A stretch of DNA of 13,110 nt from Synura sp. LO234KE (lineage: Eukaryota; Sar; Synurophyceae; Synurales; Mallomonadaceae), in assembly GCA_015143735.1 (NCBI GenBank), contig VKHC01000339.1, forward strand, positions 1 to 13,110, given 5' to 3'. The notes under the pieces were generated by a model. The model did not search any database. It was not told where the DNA came from and saw only the letters and a program-made list of their open reading frames with translations. This document shows, in pieces, positions 1 through 8,528 of the stretch (within the stretch, counting starts at the first letter, position 1; every line of letters begins with the position of its first letter). The position numbers and the translations under genes are program-made.

Positions 1-404
1 CATCGGGAGGCGATAGTAACGCTCCGCCGTGTGTAACAGCGCCGCCTATTCCGACCCTCCCAATCCTGACCCCAGCTTTGGACTGCGCCAGTTCTAGTCT
101 TGCGAGTGTGCAATTCGACAGAGGTCCTGATCTTTCAGTGGCGCTCCAGTTCCGTCTACAGCGCTCACCTGGTTATCATCGGCGTCATCCGCTGTCTTGC
201 GTACGTGTCCCAAATCCTCTGAAGGAAAAACGTTTACCTGCCGCTGTCTCTCCTTCTAGCGACTCCTTTTTTGCGGCGATCAGTGTTCTACCCACTTGCT
301 ACTCCTCTTGCCCTATTACTAGCTGCTGTATAGCGCTTTTTCTTCGATTGCGCTCGCTATGCGACACTCATATATCTCCACTCCCCGCCCTTGGATACAT
401 CTGG
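1..404. other. No recognisable gene
   Basis: The plus strand is open from about 78 to 524 only from a non-ATG start. The predicted peptide is rich in Ser, Cys, Pro and Arg, shows no family motif and runs into repeat copy A. The final 100 bases weakly resemble the reverse complement of the DNA right of repeat copy G, so this may be an eroded internal part of the same mobile element. Confidence 0.4.
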
Positions 405-616
405 ATGGGTAGAGATTCCCCTTGCTTTAGTAGGGGACATTGTTGCGTATTAAGAAACCCCTTGGGGAGGAATTTCCCTGCCCTACTCGGTCACGGGACT
501 CGCCATTTGGTCCATAGGGGATAGTCATTGACTTAGTGGTGTAATGGTGCAGTCTAGACTCCCCGTCTGACATATATTCCTTTCATTTCTCTATTAAATA
601 ACTACTGGATTTTCGG
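405..616 (-). repeat. Dispersed GC-rich repeat, copy A
   Basis: Orientation is given relative to copies E and G, which read CCGGAAATC...GATGACAC on the plus strand. Copy A shows the conserved core as CCCTACTCGGTCACGGGACT at 481-500, followed by GCCATTTGG, and ends with GATTTTCGG at 608-616. CCCTA (481-485) can pair with TAGGG (515-519). Compared with copies C, E and G it lacks most of the GCCGCCTCCGCCCG segment. Confidence 0.7.
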
Positions 617-699
617 CACATTTGTTCCTCTGCCGTGCCCCTGTCACTATCACTAGCCTTGGTAGGACTGTCTGACCCCAGCGTCACTACGACGGGGGG

Positions 700-961
700 G
701 TGTCATGCGGCGCAATTCTTATTTCGTAGAAAGTTCCTCCCCCGGGGGTGGGATGGCCGCGAGTCCCCATTTATCTCGCTGGGGACGTCGTAGCGTACTT
801 ATCATCCCCGGGGCATGATTTTACTACGCTTACGACCGGAGCGTTCTCCCCCCTTCCCCACTCCGTCACTGGGCTTGCCAGCAGGTACCTGGAGGCTCTT
901 ATTTATTAGACAAATTGCGTTTGCTTTGTCTATATGTAATAATTAAGATGAACGTTTTCGG
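700..961 (-). repeat. Dispersed GC-rich repeat, copy B (near full length)
   Basis: It runs from GTGTCAT at 700-706, the complement of the GATGACAC end of copies E and G, through CCCCCGGGGGTGG, CCCCACTCCGTCACTGGGC and GCCAGCAGGTACC, to an AATAAATAAGAG-type leader and a CCGAAAACGTTCA head ending near 961. Its head lies about 140 bp past the hydroxylase stop codon, so it probably forms part of that gene's 3' untranslated region. Confidence 0.75.
902..907 (-). promoter_or_regulatory. Candidate poly(A) signal AATAAA for the hydroxylase gene
   Basis: A minus-strand AATAAA lies about 200 nt past the TAG stop at 1104-1106, inside the head of repeat copy B. The motif is short and the DNA locally AT-rich, so it could be chance. 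If real, the transcript's 3' end lies in the repeat. Confidence 0.3.
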
Positions 962-1103
962 GAAAAACTGTAAGAGATTTTCATCAAATCATTATAATAA
1001 ATACACAAAAATCTCAAGTCCTCAATATGCTGCAGTTATAAAAATGTGCGCAGGAAAATACGAGGTCGCCAGGACCACCCTCCTTGTCGAACCCTGCCCT
1101 CCA

Positions 1104-2583
1104 CTACAGGTCCTCCCCTTCATCTGGGGCGCCTATCTCCTCCAGGTAGGATATGATCGGATCGTCCTCCTCCAACGTCCTCCTCGCCCACCACAACGGA
1201 GTTCCGCCGCGCATCGTAACTCCATCCAGATCCGCACCACTCTCTACCAAGTACTGTACCGCGTCGAAGCTGCCCGCCCGAACCGCTTCGTGCAGCGGCT
1301 GCCAATTGTTCGCATCCTTGGAGTTTATCAGCGCAGGGTCTGTACTCAACAGCTGCTGCATTAAATCAACATCGCCTAGCATAGCCGCCTCGTGCAGATC
1401 GAGCGCTGGCCCTTCCAGTCCACCGTCAACGACTTCAGGCAAGTCCTCCTCAGAGTACACTTCCTCCTCCTCCTCCTCTCCACGTTGCCCCACCTCCTCC
1501 TCCACGGCTATCTTCACGTGGTGCTTTGCTATCTCCTCAATGGCGTGGTTCGACTGTTCATGTCCGCCAACCAGCAAATCTTTCCTCGACTGCTCAAAAG
1601 GGTGGACCTGGGACGTAGCACCTGCCTCGGCTTTCATACTATCTGTATAAGTCGCGACGTCATTACTGTTCATCTCCTCGTGGTCTACGGGAATAAAGTG
1701 AATGAACAAGTTAGCATAAAATCGACCTTTCAACGGAAATGGACGGCCGTGGAGCACGGTGTGCGACTCGTAAAGCACGATCTCCCCAGGCTTCATCGTG
1801 ACATTATGAGCTTTCCCACTGTGATCATACACCTCCACAGGCCAAGGCTCATCCACATCCTGAGCGACTTGCACGATACAGCTGGTGACAAGAGGAAGCC
1901 GGTCAACATGAGTAGCGAGTATTGCTCCCTCCTTATATACCCGGATACCGTATATCGATGTCTCCTTCAACTTGTGACCAACCCATTCCTCCAACGTCGG
2001 CCTCATCGCGTCCCATATCCTCCGCTTTAAGCCGTTACCAGAACCTCTTAAATTGCTATCCTCCAAAGATACCATGTAGGTTGGGGATTTCCAATTGTTT
2101 GTATACGTGTTCCCCGGAGGCCAATTCTCCAATTTCATTTTGTCATTGTTTGCGTTCCAGTAACCGCTGATCAAATCCCAGGCCTCTTTCGGTGCAACCA
2201 TTTTCTTGAAGCCAATATTCGTGTAGTTATGTTGCCGCTTAGGTTGATCCAAGTTCATTTCAATCCTAGCCCTCTCGTTTGCGTCACATTCTCGTTGCGA
2301 AAATTTTTCATAGCATCCTTTTATTTCACTCAGATATCGCTTGCCCTATAGAAATAACTCTAATCAAGACTGGTAAAGGACGAAAAATCGAAGAGACTAC
2401 CATTTCTGATTTATCATCGAGGTAGTGATGAATTGGATAAGAAATATCTACTCCGTAATCTCCTGAATGCACCCTTTCATTGATATCTTTAGAATTACTC
2501 CAGAAAAAACCTGTCCTCACAACAAGCAATATTTGATAAAAGATGACACAAAAAAATATTTTGTTGTTTAATTTCCTGAACAT
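1104..2583 (-). CDS. Prolyl 4-hydroxylase-like Fe(II)/2-oxoglutarate dioxygenase with C-terminal ankyrin repeats (two exons)
   Basis: Spliced model: exon 1 2583-2401, exon 2 2345-1104, 474 residues. The protein begins with a basic head (MFRKLNNK) and a hydrophobic stretch at about residues 9-22, a signal peptide or type II anchor, so the rest probably lies in the secretory lumen. A DYGVDISYPIHH motif (42-53) and a Cys/Glu-rich linker lead into the oxygenase core. Catalytic residues are visible: the metal-binding HxD pair H207/D209 in THVDRLPLV, distal H260 in LHGRPFPLKGR, and K267 or R269 as the likely 2-oxoglutarate ligand. A glutamate-rich linker (about 342-371) joins three ankyrin-like repeats (about 376-465, with LDLHEAAMLGD and QPLHEAVRAGS). 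Family knowledge suggests hydroxylation of peptidyl proline; the substrate is unknown. The stop is TAG. The frame is open and looks functional. An in-frame upstream ATG at 2682 would add 33 hydrophobic residues; I prefer 2583 because its charge pattern suits a signal anchor. Confidence 0.88.
2346..2400 (-). other. Spliceosomal intron (55 bp, phase 0) in the hydroxylase gene
   Basis: Read on the minus strand, the upstream frame ends ...HHYLDDKSEM and is followed by GTAGTC, while a CTATAG acceptor precedes GGCAAGCGATATCTG. An in-frame TAG across the acceptor stops the downstream frame from extending back without splicing. Removing GT...AG joins DDKSEM to GKRYLSEIKGCYEKF without a gap, restoring the residues expected before MNLDQPKRQ in this family. 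A CTTGATTAG stretch about 20 nt before the acceptor is a reasonable branch site. Without splicing, the first frame would read on to a stop at 2326. Confidence 0.85.
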
Positions 2584-4219
2584 GCTGACCAAAACCAAAA
2601 ATAAAATTTTGTGTAAATTTGTTGCGCCAAGTACAATTTCGAGAACAAAGTTTGTAATAAAAAAAGGAAAAACCGATCCCACTATGAAATTATTTGCCGG
2701 TTTGACTGATGATAAACCGGTCGTGTATTAGACCGATTTATCAAATTCCTGTCTAAAACAGATATTCCGACGTAAACCCGTCTCGAGTTTCAAACCCAAA
2801 ATAAAAATTTCATCATTTTTGTACATAAGTACAATCGTACATTTTGACACATTTCGCCTAACTAGTAATCACAAAACCAGATTATGTTTGTATAATCATC
2901 ACGGAACGATCTCTGCAAACCTCGTAAAGTCACTCGAAAACAAACTCGTTCCTCTGTACACCTCGATGATTCTCGGTTTTTCCAACATAATCTGTTAGAT
3001 AATGGCATATGGCATGTTGATTGCATCGTTGGTAAAAAATCTTTTTCGCTTTTTGAGTTTTGGCTTTTTGCTCAAAAGTAGTTTTAAATTTGATATTTGA
3101 GACGAAATTAAATTAATAATTGATCAGATATTGATATATATGGACTCATCAAACGTTTAAAAAAAGACATGTATTGGAAATCTGGCATCAACTAGAAAAA
3201 GACGAGGTAGTAATCTCTTGAATGAATCTTCGTGAATGGAAGGTGATAAAAGTGTTGGCGAGGACAACCGGAAAAAGTGAGGCAAATCGGCGGTAGAAAA
3301 ATTGACCCATTCTGGAAATTACGTTCCGGGTGTTCACCACAGGAGCTCCCTGAAGGAACACAGCATCTTGAAGTTGTACAACTCACTATCCGAAGAAAAA
3401 GCCAAATCCGTTAAAAAGCCCGCTAAAAGCTCAAAAAGAAAGCAAATACCATTTTTGGCTTTTTGCCTACGCTGGTTGATTGCAGTAAATAATACGTAGT
3501 CTTTCCCTTACTGCGTGCGCTCGGCCTCAATTACAGAAGGAGAATCATATTCTCGGTAAGAACTAATTGGGGACAATATCTGAAAGTGCATATAGTTTTC
3601 TTCAAGAGAAATACTTAGCTTTGTAAAGCATATAATTTCACTAAGCACATTCAGGAGCCAGATGCAGATCCCACTCGAGGCGAGAGAAAGCGATCTGTAA
3701 ACGTGTATCTTTGGATTGCAAGTATTCAATAAGGCTCGAGTATTTTGGTATTACACTTGGGAATGTTGCCTTCTGTTCACCTAATATCTTCGTACTAAAA
3801 TATCAAAACTTGAAAAAACTATAAGGCAAGCTTTTAAAATGGGTCTATTGAACATACCGTTACTTCTTGAGCAATATCCATTTACTTGTCATGCCATTTT
3901 TAAACAAATTCTTAATAGTTAGTTCTTTTATTCTCTCTCTATTGTTTACAAATTCCCTATTGTCAGCTCCGCTACCCGTCGCATCACCTCCTCCGCCCTT
4001 CGTTCTCTTCAAGCTACCGTAAAACCTTATTGATTCTTATCTAATTTGGTGCATCCAGTCATCCTCATCTACACATAGTTTCTAAGATGAATAACCCTTC
4101 TCCCATACATGCCCCTCTCTCCGCTCTCTGCCTTTTCTGTCGGGGTTTCCCACTCCCGTCTGCAACGATTCCTTCTCTTCCAGCGTAAAAGTACAATCGC
4201 GCTTCTGCATATTGCTTTT
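2584..4219. other. AT-rich intergenic region upstream of the hydroxylase gene
   Basis: No convincing coding frame is present; the open stretches of about 60-75 codons show no family motif. It must hold the hydroxylase promoter, but I see no clear TATA box. Visible structure includes a 13-bp inverted repeat at 2710-2743, a TTGTAC/GTACAA inverted repeat near 2819-2834, a TTTTGGCTTTTTGC direct repeat (near 3059 and 3453), and a pyrimidine-rich stretch at about 3960-4190. Confidence 0.6.
2710..2743. repeat. 13-bp inverted repeat upstream of the hydroxylase start
   Basis: TGATAAACCGGTC at 2710-2722 and GACCGATTTATCA at 2731-2743 pair with one mismatch around an 8-nt spacer. It sits 127 bp upstream of the preferred ATG and 28 bp upstream of the alternative ATG. 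It could be a protein-binding site, a 5'-UTR hairpin or chance. Confidence 0.55.
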
Positions 4220-4445
4220 CTGAAAAATCTCACATCTTAACTTTTGTAGATAGAAAAAGGTAGTGTCACAACGCAATATGTCTAATAAGAATTAAGAGCC
4301 CCCCGTGTACCAAATGGAAAACCCCGTGACCGAGTGGGGTAGGGGGAGGCAGCCTCCACCCGAGGGCGCAGCAAAGGTCTCCCCCGGGGATGGTAAGTAC
4401 GCAAAGCCGTTCCCAATTAGGTAGAAGGGAATGCCCTTCCCACTG
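4220..4445 (+). repeat. Dispersed GC-rich repeat, copy C
   Basis: The head CTGAAAAATC at 4220 is followed by the AT-rich leader (TCTAATAAGAATTAAGAGCC), the core GTGTACCAAATGGAAAACC and CCGTGACCGAGTGGGG, the segment GGGGGAGGCAGCCTCCACCC, and CTCCCCCGGGGATGGTAAGT. The end diverges before any GATGACAC, so the 3' boundary is uncertain. Confidence 0.7.
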
Positions 4446-4521
4446 AACCACTGCCAAGCATGGAAACAACATGATTGCAAACGGCCGATAATGGAGGAAA
4501 TGATAGGATAAAGCTAAACTG

Positions 4522-4543
4522 CTCCGAGTGCATTCACTCGGAG
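4522..4543. repeat. Perfect 9-bp hairpin at the edge of repeat copy D
   Basis: CTCCGAGTG (4522-4530) and CACTCGGAG (4535-4543) are exact inverted repeats with a CATT loop. CCGAGTG and CACTCGG are both pieces of the repeat core in opposite orientation, so this looks like a head-to-head junction of two repeat fragments. Confidence 0.7.
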
Positions 4544-4691
4544 CCCTCTACTCGCCGATCGCGGGATTTGCCACTAGGTAGATAGAGAGTGGTCATGGAC
4601 TAGTAGTTGTTGGTGGGTGCATTCCCCAAATTGAATTCTGTCTTCTCTTCGGTGTACATCTAGTAATAAATGATATCTATTTGATTTTCGG
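4544..4691 (-). repeat. Dispersed repeat, copy D (short form)
   Basis: It starts CCCTCTACTCG, contains a GCGGGATTTGCC version of the core, and continues through a segment shared with copies A and F (GGTCATGGACTAGTAG, TCTGTCTTC, TAGTAATAAATGA) to the GATTTTCGG terminus at 4683-4691. CCCTCTA (4544-4550) faces TAGAGAG (4583-4589), a 7-bp stem with one mismatch. The GC-rich outer half seen in C, E and G is missing. Confidence 0.65.
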
Positions 4692-4726
4692 GAATGATAG
4701 GGCAAAAGCATGTATCGAAAAATGCA

Positions 4727-4932
4727 CCGGAAATCGTTCAACTGAAATATTATGATAGTGGACAAGAGGCAGAAAACTACACAGCAAGTATAATAAGTAA
4801 GAGCCCCCATGTACCAACTGGCAAGTCCCGTTACCGAGTGGAGGAAGGGGGAGGCCGCCTCCGCCCGAAGACGCTGGAAAGGTTTCCCCCGGCGATGAAA
4901 GGGATACGCGTACCACCCCCGGGGGATGACAC
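4727..4932 (+). repeat. Dispersed GC-rich repeat, copy E (near full length)
   Basis: It runs from CCGGAAATCGTTCA at 4727 through GGACAAGAGGCAGAAAACTA, TATAATAAGTAAGAGCCCCC, GTACCAACTGGCAAGTCCCG, TTACCGAGTGG, GGGGGAGGCCGCCTCCGCCC and GAAGACGCTGGAAAGG to GGGGGATGACAC at 4932. It matches copy G closely over the whole length. It lies tail-to-tail with copy D, separated by 35 bp. Confidence 0.8.
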
Positions 4933-4971
4933 GTATGGAAAATCAGCTCGTTAATTACAAAGAAAAGGACG

Positions 4972-5138
4972 GCTTTGTATGTTAATTCCCTCTACTCGGT
5001 CACGGGACTTGCAATTGGGTGCATAGAGGGTGGTTATTTACAAGTAGGTGCCTTCGGCTATGTTTGACCTCCTGTTCTGTCTTTCATATCTACCACTTAG
5101 TAATAAATAACTATTAGATTTTCCGCTTTGTATGTTAA
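4972..5138 (-). mobile_element. Dispersed repeat copy F: 139-bp insertion with 14-bp target-site duplications
   Basis: GCTTTGTATGTTAA occurs at 4972-4985 and again at 5125-5138, exactly flanking the element at 4986-5124. The insert begins TTCCCTCTACTCGGTCACGG and ends CTATTAGATTTTCC, the terminus shared with copies A and D. CCCTCTA (4988-4994) and TAGAGGG (5024-5030) form a perfect 7-bp stem around the core. Target duplications of this length with no terminal inverted repeats indicate target-primed reverse transcription, so this is a short retroposed element (SINE-like or a truncated LINE end). It is probably among the youngest events in the window. Confidence 0.8.
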
Positions 5139-5169
5139 CGATTCAGCAATTTTCAGGAACTGGTAGGAA

Positions 5170-5600
5170 CACGAGAAGTGAAGTTGACGGCCCTTCACCG
5201 CCAGGTGATCTGCCGCCATGTTGCCGTAGACAATGCTGAGATGCTCCACGAGTGCACCTTGGTCCAGATGATTGCAATGGAGGTACTGGTCTTGACTTGA
5301 TCGCAAAGCTGGCGCGCCTGTCGATTGAGATGCCGGTTGCTGTGGGGATTCTTTTTGGGGTAAAGGAGTCACTTTTGAGAGTAGTCGGAGTCTGTGTAGA
5401 TATTATATTCCTGGGCGCCCTCCACTCTAGGTGGGGGCTGGGCGAGGATCCAGTGGAAAGCCCGGATGACTGTTTGCATTGTTGGTATGACGAGTTGCTC
5501 CGTGGTATTCCGGGGAGTCGGATTGGGGAATGACCGGCCTACAGTCTACGTAGAGGGCAACGCTGGGTGCAAACGTACATACGTGCAATCCCCAACCCGC
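5170..5600 (-). pseudogene. RNase HI-like domain of the LINE relic
   Basis: Three hallmark motifs of type I RNase H occur in order on the minus strand: GATRHTNN (HTNN at 5489-5478), EYNIYTDSDYS (YTDS at 5398-5387) and GNMAADHLAVKG (5225-5190). Each is in a different frame, and a stop follows YTDSDYSQK. The usual Glu after TNN (normally TNNxAEL) is not visible; HTNN is followed by ANS. The first catalytic Asp is not convincing. The domain would remove RNA from the RNA-DNA hybrid during element replication; here it is inactive. Confidence 0.7.
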
Positions 5601-5649
5601 ACTGAAAGGAGGGCGTACGGAGGCCGAAACATCGGTGAATATTTAGGCG

Positions 5650-7830
5650 ACGGCTCCTGGGAGTGGAGAGGAGGGTTCTACCGGGACTTTGGGTACATAT
5701 GCTTCCGCTCCCTCCTTGGACGGGAAAACCGATTGATCGGTACGGGAGAACACACTTACCTGTTCCCGAGCGTCCTTCTAGGTGAGAGACACTCCAGGTT
5801 GTCGACCGGCCCTAACTGCATAGAACCGCGCCTTACCTCTGCGAGACGGACGGGGATGGTATGGCTGATAGAGGCCAGCAGTGGAAGGGATTCATTTGGT
5901 CAGCTTGATCCGCCACCACCCGAGCGTACAAGGCTTCTCTCCACGCCTCCCAGATGGCAGTCCTGCGCTCTATCAGAAGTTGGGAAAGCCTAATAGCGTA
6001 GTCCGCATGGCACCTGGAGAGTCCTCTGTGAGAAGCACAGCATCCAGAGCTCTTAGTTGACATGAAGCCCAGTTACCAAATCAGATCCGGTGGCCGTTGA
6101 TATCATGTAAAAGTTGGCGAACGTTAGACACAATGCAGTCCTCTTTGGGCAGAACACGTCCGTATTGAGCCAGCGGATGATCCGACGCTGCCCTGCCCAC
6201 GCCCAGGAGCGGATGCCTATAAAGGCGATAGATGTAATCATATGTTTCTTCTTCCTGGGAGAGGGAGGATCACAAAGCCTGCTACTCACCATTCGCAAAT
6301 GCAGTCGTTTATAGTATGCACGGGAGGGGATCGACAGATGGGAACGATCAAGGACCAACGAGGCAAATTTGAGTATCACATTCCTCCAGCGCGGAGAGTC
6401 ACCCCTACTGGAACGATCAAAGTCTCACTGTTCCTGGGCGTGAAGCCGGGCTTGTAACAGGCTTCTGCTCTTCAGAGTGCCCAGGAGATAGGAGCCAGAG
6501 TACTCTTCACGCCAGGACCAAGTACCCGTAAGATAGTTAAGCGGTACACATCATTGTAGAAGGGGCTAAGACAGAAAGATGCTCTCAGCACCAGAGTGGG
6601 CAAATATAGAACTGAGGAACATTCCTCGCAGTGGTAGGGACTGAGGTCCAACCTGGGAGATACAGGGGACAGCACTGTGTTGGAGCCAGACGGAAGAAGA
6701 CAACAAAGACTGAACAATTTGTGAAGAGCCTCGGAAGGTGGATGAGCATGGATTAGTAGAGGGATGATGACAGAGTCAACTAAGGACCAATCAGAGATGT
6801 GCACGACGAGTTTATCCACCTTTGTCTCATTAGAGAGTTTTGAAGGCCGCAGTATTACCGATAGTGGAAACCGTCTGAGCGTGATAGTTATTCTGATTGG
6901 CTGGACAGGTGTTCTAATACACTAGCGAGTCCCAGTGCTCATGAACAAGGGTGGAAACGGCATCGACGGTTGGTGAGGGGTACGCTCATGACAGCATCGT
7001 AGAGAGGGGAGGCCCGGAGTTGGTTGTGCTTAGTGATATACACATACAGGACAGTAGGAGTCCTCTAGACCTCTATGAATGGAGTACAAATGCTGTTCGG
7101 GAGAAGGGATGGGACAGATTCATATATCCGTACTAGCGACGGAAGTTTAGACAGTGAAGAAGGTTCCGCGGCCCCTAGGAACAGTCATTCCCTGAGGGAA
7201 GATTGCCAGCCTCCAGGTCTCAGCATGGAGTGGACCAGCGCCAATCTCCAGGTCTCAGCATGGAGCGGACCGGAGTACATTCGAAGGACCAAGTTGCTAG
7301 ACAGGACAGACCCCTCAATTGGAGACACCATCGAATGAGCCGATGCCCACTTACGAAAGACGATGGAGACTTTCCCTAACTCTTTACGCGGAAGGATATC
7401 TAGCATTTTGACCACCCAACGAGAGGTACGGAGGAATACCACGGGAGCAACATGCCACGATTGACCAGGAAGTAGCGGAATAGGGACAGCTGCGGACCAT
7501 AACAGAATTCAGTGTAGGGCACTTCGGAGAAAGTCCGGCAGAATTTGCTATGTTCAGCTACCCAATTCCTCCTGCCATTGTGCAAGATTCAAAAGTATTT
7601 GTGGCTCTGAATATAGTGGTTTTTGTGAGTGGACCAACGGACGGCATCCAGGCCATAGAGGGGGGACATGGGGGACAATATCCGTGCATGAGCAGGCCTG
7701 TTGATGGGAGAGAACAGCTCTACCTGAGGCTCCATACGCAATAAGGCTCGAGACCAAAGCCAGCACGGATATCAGTTAAGAACAGCGCGGGTTGGTTTAC
7801 GGTATATAAGGACAGGGATAACCGCGTCAC
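5650..7830 (-). pseudogene. Unassigned C-terminal interval of the LINE relic
   Basis: Several minus-strand open stretches of 70-115 codons occur (6063-5833, 6379-6053, 6819-6472, 7442-7185), none with a family motif I can name. An RRTAIWEAWREALYARVVADQ-like amphipathic stretch lies in 6063-5833, and a lone CxxC (HCEEC) occurs in 6819-6472. The interval may be the LINE's post-RT region, enlarged by insertions, or another decayed element. A 26-bp direct repeat at 7211-7271 is the only obvious internal repeat. Confidence 0.35.
7211..7271. repeat. 26-bp direct repeat, 35-bp spacing
   Basis: CTCCAGGTCTCAGCATGGAG followed by a GGACC-ending tail occurs at 7211-7236 and 7246-7271 with one mismatch (TGGACC versus CGGACC). 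The 9 bases between are not part of the repeat. Confidence 0.85.
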
Positions 7831-8476
7831 AAGAGGGCCTCCATTGCCCAGCGGGTCCAGGTGTCGGAAGAATTGAGCGCCCGTGTGATGAGGAACAGCT
7901 TTCGTTCCTGGAAAATGATGGAGGGTCGCGTGAAGTCCGGACCCCCAACTGTGAAGGGCTGGAAAAGATTATCTTTTTGGGAAGAGGCCGCGTTCTTCGT
8001 ACGTCGTCGATAGTCCTGGGCAAAGAGCTTATCCAGTAGTCGGCACCATTGAAGTGACCACGAGGAGAGGATACCCACACGTGTGCACCCCTATTGAGAA
8101 GACGTAACGTCATCACCTTAGCTATGAGAGATGAAGATGCCCGTCATCGACGTGCCAAGACTAGAAGCAAAGTTTGCAGGGATTTATATGGTTTATCAAA
8201 TGAGGTGTGGTCCTGGGGATTGATGGGATATTCTTCCCCTAGACTTCTAACGATACTCGACGTCCGGATGGGGATTCTAACCGGGGTCCAATCCGCCAGG
8301 TGAATATCAAGGAACTGCTGAGAAGGGAGGGTGTCAATTCCGCAGGAATAAAAGACCCGAAGCTTATAGGTTGCAATATGCAGATTGAAAACCAGGGCAG
8401 AGACCGAGACTAAATAGGCCATACGTTGAAGGGCACAAAGTGTTTGAGCCACCGATTGAAGATCGTCCGCGTAGCA
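7827..8476 (-). pseudogene. LINE reverse transcriptase, motif C and thumb/post-RT region
   Basis: The catalytic box appears as GCYADDLQSVAQTL (YADD at 8473-8462), in frame with a 100-codon stretch down to 8144 that includes FNLHIATYKLR and VRSLGEEYPINPQD, the position of the LG motif that follows the palm in non-LTR RTs. A second stretch (8078-7827, other frame) with CRLLDKLFAQDYRRRTKNAA and IIFQERKLFLITRAL resembles the helical post-RT region. A stop (TAA) lies six codons before YADD, and motif B is about 0.8 kb away instead of the usual 0.1-0.2 kb, so the polymerase is broken. Confidence 0.75.
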
Positions 8477-8528
8477 ACCATCTTTGGCGTGTTAAGTGGT
8501 ACCATATTGGGCTTAGGGAGGTATAAAC

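Noticed and set aside
78-524. 148-codon plus-strand frame
   Set aside because: It needs a non-ATG start, has no family motif, and its last 40 codons are the dispersed repeat. Similar peptides from the repeat in other copies follow from the shared DNA, not from coding selection.
1540-1556. GGTTCGACT resembling a tRNA B box
   Set aside because: It lies inside the hydroxylase coding exon and no cloverleaf arms surround it.
1153-2170. Long plus-strand frames of 165, 212 and 82 codons
   Set aside because: They are antisense to the hydroxylase exon, whose frame has clear catalytic motifs. The poly-Ser/Leu runs mirror its glutamate-rich linker.
2326-2682. 118-codon membrane-protein-like frame taken as a separate gene
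   Set aside because: Its last 24 codons read into and through the intron. The part up to 2401 is the first exon of the hydroxylase.
2706-2745. Possible hammerhead ribozyme because of CTGATGA
   Set aside because: The GAAA core element and the correct three-stem arrangement are absent; only a simple inverted repeat remains.
4266-4916. Minus-strand frames with shared SGGGGLPLPPLG-type peptides in several repeat copies
   Set aside because: The similarity comes from the repeat DNA itself. The frames start and stop at different places in each copy and have no recognisable domain.
5466-5993. Plus-strand 175-codon frame containing GDGSW, which resembles a first RNase H motif
   Set aside because: No other RNase H motif follows on this strand, while three RNase H motifs occur on the opposite strand in an overlapping interval in line with the LINE. 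Most likely chance in an antisense frame.
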